Below are positions 58,107 through 64,000 of a stretch of DNA of 64,000 nucleotides, piece by piece. A model generated the notes under the pieces. The model had not been told where the DNA came from and did no database searches. It saw only the letters and a program-made list of their open reading frames with translations. The stretch is from Spisula solida (taxonomy: Eukaryota; Mollusca; Bivalvia; Venerida; Mactridae): contig OX365945.1 in NCBI GenBank assembly GCA_947247005.1, forward strand, positions 37,998,551 to 38,062,550, read 5' to 3'. How positions within the stretch are numbered: the first letter of the stretch is position 1; every line of letters begins with the position of its first letter. A program made the translations under genes and the position numbers.

Positions 58107-58216
58107 AGGTAGGAACGGGTAATATTCTTCCTGTTCTGTCAAACTTTGACCAGAAAATTGTCAATGTTGATCCACATGTGGAGATGTTGGTGGTTCCTTG
58201 TGGAAAGGACTTTAAG
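58107..58216 (+). CDS. Exon-like frame resembling a SAM-methyltransferase motif, inside the long-TIR element
   Basis: A 110-nt open stretch bounded by an acceptor-like GTAGATGTTTAG and a donor-like AAG/GTAATG. Read in the open frame it gives LEVGTGNILPVL, similar to motif I (hhE-h-G-x-G) of class I methyltransferases, then IVNVDPHVEML, in the place and style of motif II (acidic residue ending beta-2). A partial duplication of the GTGGAxATGTTGGTG...CTTGTGGAAAG end lies at 58276-58306. Homology is suggestive only; no neighbouring exons were identified. A captured host exon or chance are both possible. Confidence 0.3.
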
Positions 58217-60681
58217 GTAATGGCAAGTCATACCATTCCATAAAATTTTCCAATCATGTTGATTTTCTTCCACAGGTGGAAAGGTTGGTGTTACCTTGTG
58301 GAAAGGTATAGAAAACATGCCAGGAAAACTTGTTAGGTGAATCGGCTGCTGTAAATGATATTTAGACAACAATATTTAAACACTCTAAGAAAGTATTATT
58401 TATTCAATGTATGTATGTTTTGTTATTACAGTACAGCATATTTGTATATAAAATGCACTTATTAAACCATAATAAAATATTGCGTTTAATGTCTGTTGAT
58501 ATATATCCTACTTTAACACTAACAGAATAATGCACATTTCTACACTCCACCATTTTTATCTAGGTTCTCTAACCAGATCAGGTTGGTTTGTAATCCAACT
58601 GACAGCCTGCTATCAAAGAGTAGCTGATGTGGTAGAAAACCATTGGTAGAAATTATGTTATTGAAATTGCAAGACAAACTATAGCCCGAAACAAATTAAC
58701 CTGGTCCTCGACCTTTAAGCATTAAGGTTTTTGTGCAGAATAAATCAAATTTTGCAAGAAAGTCATGCCTTGTTGAAGGTGTATAGAAGTAGTTTTATGA
58801 AACCTCATATACATTCATTATCTTAATCGCTGATAAAAACAAAGGCAGACATTAAATTATAGTTGAGCAATCAACTGTTCAATTATGCAATGAAATAGAA
58901 AGTTTGAGGACCAAGTTCATTTGTTATATATCTCTCAGTCTGGAATTACTAGAATGTCTGTACGGTAGACAGTACTCTGGAGTGCTGTCACAGATAGAAA
59001 ATGGTATCAAACTTCTGACAATTGGAAAAAGAACTTAAAAGTCAACATTCACCATTAACACAGGGAACTTGAAATCTGAACTACGTAGTCAAGAGACTCA
59101 ACTGACTCGACAGTGTTTCAACCCTGATTTCATCATGAGCCGATACATAAAATTCATGAAAACATCACATTGTTATCAGACAATGAATATACATTTTTAG
59201 TTTTACAATAATAGCACATATAACACTTTACTCCATATATGACTATATAAGACTAGTTTAACTGTATACACCATATACACTGAATTACATAAATGAATAG
59301 ACAATCCCCTTTAATAAAACCTTGCACTTCATATCCATTGCCACCAGGGTAAGAGGGAATCCATTTTTTTCTTTTGTATGTCGGAACAGAAGTATGGGTA
59401 CTAATTTCAGATCTTCTGTCAGAAATAATCAAATGTGTTTGTTCAGACGACTGTACATGTGTTTGTAAATGAGACCATGACCAGTCGTCAAATGCGCTGG
59501 AATTTCATGTAAACTGGTTTTCGGTTTCCTGGCATACTCCGGTCGCTCATGAAGATCTGCCTCTCCTAAAGATTACCTCTTCTTCAGAGTAGTAGATCAC
59601 TAGGTGGTATAGGTCTGATTGAACCTGAAATGAGAAGTAACATGAACAAGTTAATCCTTGATCACACATATACAGCCTTGACAAGCTTTCTGTCTCGAAG
59701 TGGCTGCTTTTTAACATCTGACTTTCCAGCCTGGCTGAGTGTGCATAACGGGAAAGTTATTAAGTAAGTAAGTACAATCAGTGCTGATATTGAGAGTTAA
59801 CATTATTGACATAGACATCAACGTCAGGGCCAGAAAAGTCAACTGAAATGACACTAAATAGATTTTAACTATACAATTTACTTTACTTAACCCTATATAT
59901 TTCAATTATAAAAAAAAATTGTAATTGCACGTTACCATATGAAATATCGCGTGTACGTTACCTTCAGAAATATGGCAAAGTGTACGTTACCAAACCCAGC
60001 GTATGATGATATTTCCAAAGTTTCTTAAGAGACATATTTTATATTTCACATACTGCTTAGAATATTAACTAGCTTCCATTTAATCCATCATTTGACAGAG
60101 TATTTGCCATAGAAGCTGTGCTAGATGCATAATTTGCGAACTGAAGTGTACGTTATCTAAACATTTCACAAATTATTTGGAATTGGTTGGGCAAGGATTA
60201 CGTAAAAACGGAGTAGAATTGCATCAAGATCCATAAAGCCAATGGAACCGCTTTCAATCACGGGGTTTATGCGCGCTATCTGACTAAAAACAATGGTGTA
60301 TCAAAGAAGTTAGAGTGAAAAAATCTACCTGAATCGACGCTGTTTTCGGTCGAAAATCGTGCACTATACCACTTTTGGTCACGTGGTTTCCCCACCGTGG
60401 TTATGCTCTGGATAAAAATTATTATAAAATTAATCAAAGGGAGATAATTTCATAACTGGGCTATGTAGAGACTAAGAGTTATGGTTATTATTCACTACAC
60501 TTCTCCTAGTTGCCATCTATTCATATATCAAGTTTCATGTCAATACCTTAAGTAGTTTTAGAGTTAAGCTCTTGACAAAAATCTATCATAAAAATAAACA
60601 AGGGGAGATAATTTCAAAAGTGGGCCATATAGAGTTATGGTTCTTCTTCACTACACTTCTCCTAGTTCCCATCTATTCATA

Positions 60682-61579
60682 CGAGGGGTGATCAATATAT
60701 TCGAAGACTCTCCTTCTTACTTTTTAAATATTGATTCTAGAACAATGAAATTACCAGGAAACATAGATCTATCAATTATGTAGCGTTTTAATTAATTAAT
60801 TATATTGTGACGTCACAATGTTTTTGATGACGTCACTTATTGTGACCAAGGTGCAGCGCGCGCCGTCGAGCGTGACGGACAATAAATAATCACAGAGCAA
60901 CTGCATTTCATTAAGATTAACGCCTAACTTGGAAAATCCTTGCGATAGCTCGAAGATGACTTGATCAACATGTATGGGGATTCTTTGCACTCCATATCAG
61001 TGATCTACACATGCGTTCGTTGTTTATGTGATTGTACTAGGGACTCTGTCAAACTGACGCCATGGTATAATAAGAATAAACGGAAGAATTAAGACAGAGT
61101 TAGGGATACTCCTCCTTAATTTCTGAGAAATAAGAGGCATATTTCTGAACGATATGTTACTGGCGAACTCTACGATCAGTATAGATTACAAAACAATAAA
61201 TCATTCATTCCATTTGAAAAAAGTTCTTTAGAAATTGCGCCCTAAACTTGTTAGGTCGTGATTTTTTCTTGATCGGGATGATGCTACCGTGCAAAGCCAA
61301 CCGCTTTTTCAGAGTTTTAAGTCCAGTAACGCAACAAGACAGTTTCTATTCCGCCTTACATTCCAAAGTTGGCTATTTATGACTTATTATTTCTGTATTA
61401 AAAGTGAATAAATCATATACAGTGGGTCGGATATGAGTCCAGAAAGGAGCTCAGTGCTGCTCAAACGGTGACGCTTGGAATGACATCGCGTGACGGCCTG
61501 CGTCACGAACCCATTACATGAATAAAACTATCTTATATGTGCATTCGGTCGGAGATATCCTACACTGAATAATGCCTCG
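60682..61579. mobile_element. 898-bp mariner-like element, TA duplication
   Basis: Begins CGAGGGGTGATCAATATATT; the right end, inverted, begins CGAGGCATTATTCAG. TA at 60680-60681 and 61580-61581. Deleting it restores TCTATTCATATGTCAAGTTT, matching family D units. The CGAGGGGTGATCAA start is typical of mariner ends. No intact transposase; the short minus-strand frame at 60796-60990 is not recognisable. Confidence 0.75.
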
Positions 61580-61698
61580 TATGTCAAGTTTCAAATCAAT
61601 ATCTTAAATAATTTTCAAGTAATGCTCTGGACAAAATATCGAACGAAACGACGGACGGACGGATACTATTATCCCTTCGCCTTTAGCGGGGGATAATA

Positions 61699-64000
61699 AT
61701 CATGCATGCAAAACAACGATAATATGAACTAAGGCGTAGCCTTAAACGGAGAAGTTTTATTTATATTAATTAATTTAGATTCTATGTATCTACTATTTGT
61801 GTGCAGCGTACATAAAGAAATCAGGACTTTTTCTCATATCCAACTATTTGTCCCATTTGTATTGAATGTGTTTTCAAGTCGACCACAGTTACCTTCCCTT
61901 GACTGGTGTTATACCGGTTTTAATCTGATCGATCTTATCTCGATTGCGTAATCGCGCTATGCTAACTCAGCGGGTTGTCGGAGTGTATAAATTAATGTAT
62001 ATCATTTGCTGGAGGGGTTTTGTGCGTTCAGTTACACTTTGGTATTTTTGACATTTTGTATATGATGCATACCAGGATCTTTTTTATGGGATATCTCTGT
62101 CATTATGAAATTTTGTTCATAAGGTAGGTATCATCAGGAACATTTACATGCTTCCATGGTATCATTCAGAATTCGTTGATCATGTGTGAGGAATCTAACA
62201 ATTATGCATTTGTTATACTAGTAACCACAATACATGTCACGATATGTATACTTATTACCATGCATATTCGATGGATGATAAAAAAATAAACGGTTATTAG
62301 TAACTGTACAATGCTTGAGTATGTGTGCAATATCACAAAGTACAGTTTAAATGAAATTTAGCAACCACTGCTGATTTTTCAAGTATGTTGTACGGTTGAT
62401 TGTTCAGTTGCATCTTCGAGCCATAGACCATACAATTATGGAACCGGTTTTTTAATATCTTGAAAAATAAAAAAGTTATGACAATTTTAAGTTCGTGAAA
62501 TAGAGCGCTTTTTTCTTGAATTAAATAGGAGAATATTCGCGCGCTTGCGGACCCGACAAAACTCAAATTGTCCCTCTAATTGTCACAAATATTTTATTTT
62601 TTCAAGATATCGGGATGAAACATTTGTTCAACTTATTTATGTTGGACAAGTGCTTTCAAAGTTATGAAGAGTTGAAATGTTAAACACATACTAAATCAAT
62701 TTTCATTGTTTTAATCATATCATAACATCAATCATATAACCAACAAAGTCATATATTCATTTTCAAGTTATCACAAAATGTAGTTTGGCTATTTTGACCT
62801 GAACCTGACCTTTATGCAAGACTATATTACAAGGTTCTTGCTTTGAATACATGAATATCAATTTCCGCAAGCAAGTCGTGCGATATCGGTATTTCAAATT
62901 TGTGTTTCTATTACATCTCGAGCTACTTTGTGATACTCCCCGATTATGAAATATATTGTGATAATATATTGACTGTTAAATTATGCTAGTCAATTCATCG
63001 TCCTGATTTTTTAAAATAATGAGTAAAATACTTAAAATGGGTTTAATCACATCGGCAATTTATATCTGAATATGAATTTGTGTTTTTATCAGACTTGTTA
63101 TAATATATAGACTGTAGACTGTGGCTTGATTTATGATGCGTTATATGCCCGTGGAATTTCCGGTGACACCCGCAATAAAAGTTACATGTATTGTCTTATT
63201 ATAGCAAAAAGGCTGTATCTACAAGTGAAAAAAGAAGGCAGATAGAAACTTTATGTAAACGCATGCGGCATCTTGAATGATGCTTACTGTTTTATTTTTA
63301 CATTGTGGTTATAGGTATCAGCGATGCGACCGTACATGTATGATAAAAAAATATAATTATGTTACTTATTATACGAATATGAAAATTTACTTTGCATGAA
63401 GCATAAAACAATGCTTATAACAAATAACAATGATGGAAAACATAAATTTTCAGGAGAAAAAAACCTAATATATATGATTAATTAATATATATAGAATGTT
63501 CGAATCCCAACTGGCTTCGTAATCTGTCTGGTCAGAGCAGACGCGCTTTATTCCTCTAGCCGGGCTATAGTTAAGTGATTATCATTAAAAGATACGCATA
63601 TTATTAGCAATATATAAGCAAGTACATGTATACTGTAAATGAACCATAAAGCTATAATGCACATGTATTTAATCTGCCTTAGTGTAAAACATACATTTCA
63701 ACATCTGAATTCATGCCTCTAAAAGTATACGGATTTTTTCTCACCTTTTTTGACGTTTAATTTTCATTTTACAATTCGTATATATTCAATTAGGTGGTAC
63801 AACGTGTCAATTTACCAGTTTATTTAACAAGTGTCATAGGAATGACATGATTCTTCATTTTTATGTCTCACCTGTTCGATTATTATAATTTTAAATTATG
63901 CGTGAGCTTATGACATTTCACTTTTAATTATTTTAATGCATGTATTACTTTCCAAATCGGCAATAAAGTCAAAGTTTTAAATCTCTAAAATCATAATAAA
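61699..64000. other. AT-rich sequence without recognised feature
   Basis: A B-box-like GTTCGAATCCC at 63498 has no partner A-box. No element ends, RNA gene or coding exon supported. Confidence 0.4.

Larger units (their letters stand above)
55755..60399. mobile_element. 4.6-kb long-TIR DNA element, CACGGTG ends, TSD GTTAT (Transib-like ends)
   Basis: Inverted repeats of about 450 bp (55755-56200 and 59950-60399), roughly 90% identical by eye. Both start CACGGTGGGGAAACCACGTG. GTTAT flanks each side (55750-55754 and 60400-60404); deleting the element restores GAGTTATGCTCTGGA, the normal family D sequence. A 5-bp duplication with CACRRTG-type ends is the signature of Transib and RAG-like transposons. 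Each inverted repeat carries three TAACGTACAC motifs. No transposase or RAG core was recognised in the 3.7-kb interior, so it is non-autonomous or carries only divergent or broken exons. Confidence 0.8.
55571..61698 (+). mobile_element. Family D tandem-core element, interrupted by two insertions
   Basis: Units of about 150 bp (CAAAGGGAGATAATTTCA, GAGTTATGGTTCTT, CACTTCTCCTAGTTGCCATC) at 55571-55754, 60400-60681 and 61580-61640, then a GACGGACGGACGG tail and the terminal hairpin 61667-61698 (TATTATCCC...GGGATAATA with inner CGC/GCG). Removing the two inserted elements restores a continuous array at both joins. No coding. Confidence 0.7.

Noticed and set aside
317..62566. Most open frames of 60-110 codons on both strands
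   Set aside because: They fall inside repeats or AT-rich DNA, lack recognisable domains and splice or start context, and often overlap frames on the other strand.
63490..63570. A tRNA or SINE promoter at GTTCGAATCCC
   Set aside because: No A-box or anticodon arm at the right distance.

Overview
This window looks like animal nuclear DNA, most likely from a bivalve mollusc. The evidence is an AT-rich, intron-scale landscape packed with interspersed repeats, GGAC-rich microsatellite tails and tandem-core elements of the kind known as pearl elements in oysters. The species cannot be fixed from sequence alone. There is no bacterial-style gene organisation, and almost all short open frames here are chance frames inside repeats.

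One complete host gene can be assembled: ribosomal protein S29 (RPS29, uS14) on the minus strand. Exon 1 is at 32036-32097, exon 2 at 9843-9942 and exon 3 at 1342-1350. Every splice junction is in phase, and the joined exons give exactly 56 codons plus stop, with the four zinc-binding cysteines intact. A pyrimidine 5'TOP-like start and a CCGGAAGT (ETS/GABP-type) site lie just upstream of the ATG, and an AATAAA lies about 100 bases after the stop. The introns are about 22.1 kb and 8.5 kb, very large for a ribosomal protein gene, and they are filled with transposable elements.

Layout. 1-1200: pearl-like repeats. 1215-1350: RPS29 last exon. 1527-5686: a DNA element with 33-bp inverted ends and an unexplained 15-bp motif present eight times. 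5783-11671: several copies of the main 145-bp tandem-core family (family A). 12.3-15.5 kb: a terminal-inverted-repeat element whose internally deleted relative is at 24.7-25.2 kb. 17.5-19.4 kb: a family A array fused to a family C array. 21.5-24.5 kb: a three-deep nest of elements, two with 5-bp target duplications. 26.0-31.5 kb: more inverted-repeat elements. 32.0-32.13 kb: RPS29 exon 1 and promoter. 32.4-34.0 kb: a MULE-like element and large palindromes. 35.1-38.6 kb: another inverted-repeat element. 40-43.7 kb: tRNA-derived SINE heads, a family E array and a 33-bp minisatellite. 45.8-49.4 kb: two dead LINE fragments. 50.6-54.3 kb: an element with 62-bp ends and a 5-bp duplication. 55.6-61.7 kb: a tandem-core host element interrupted by a 4.6-kb long-TIR element ending in CACGGTG (Transib/RAG-like ends) and by a mariner-like element. 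61.7-64 kb: no recognised feature.

The most interesting general observation is that several sequence-unrelated repeat families share one architecture: a short 5' motif, a tandem core of about 145-170 bp, usually a GGAC-type tail, then a family-specific 3' hairpin whose last arm is the reverse complement of the 5' motif, followed by an A-rich stretch. In family A the hairpin varies between copies in ways that preserve pairing.
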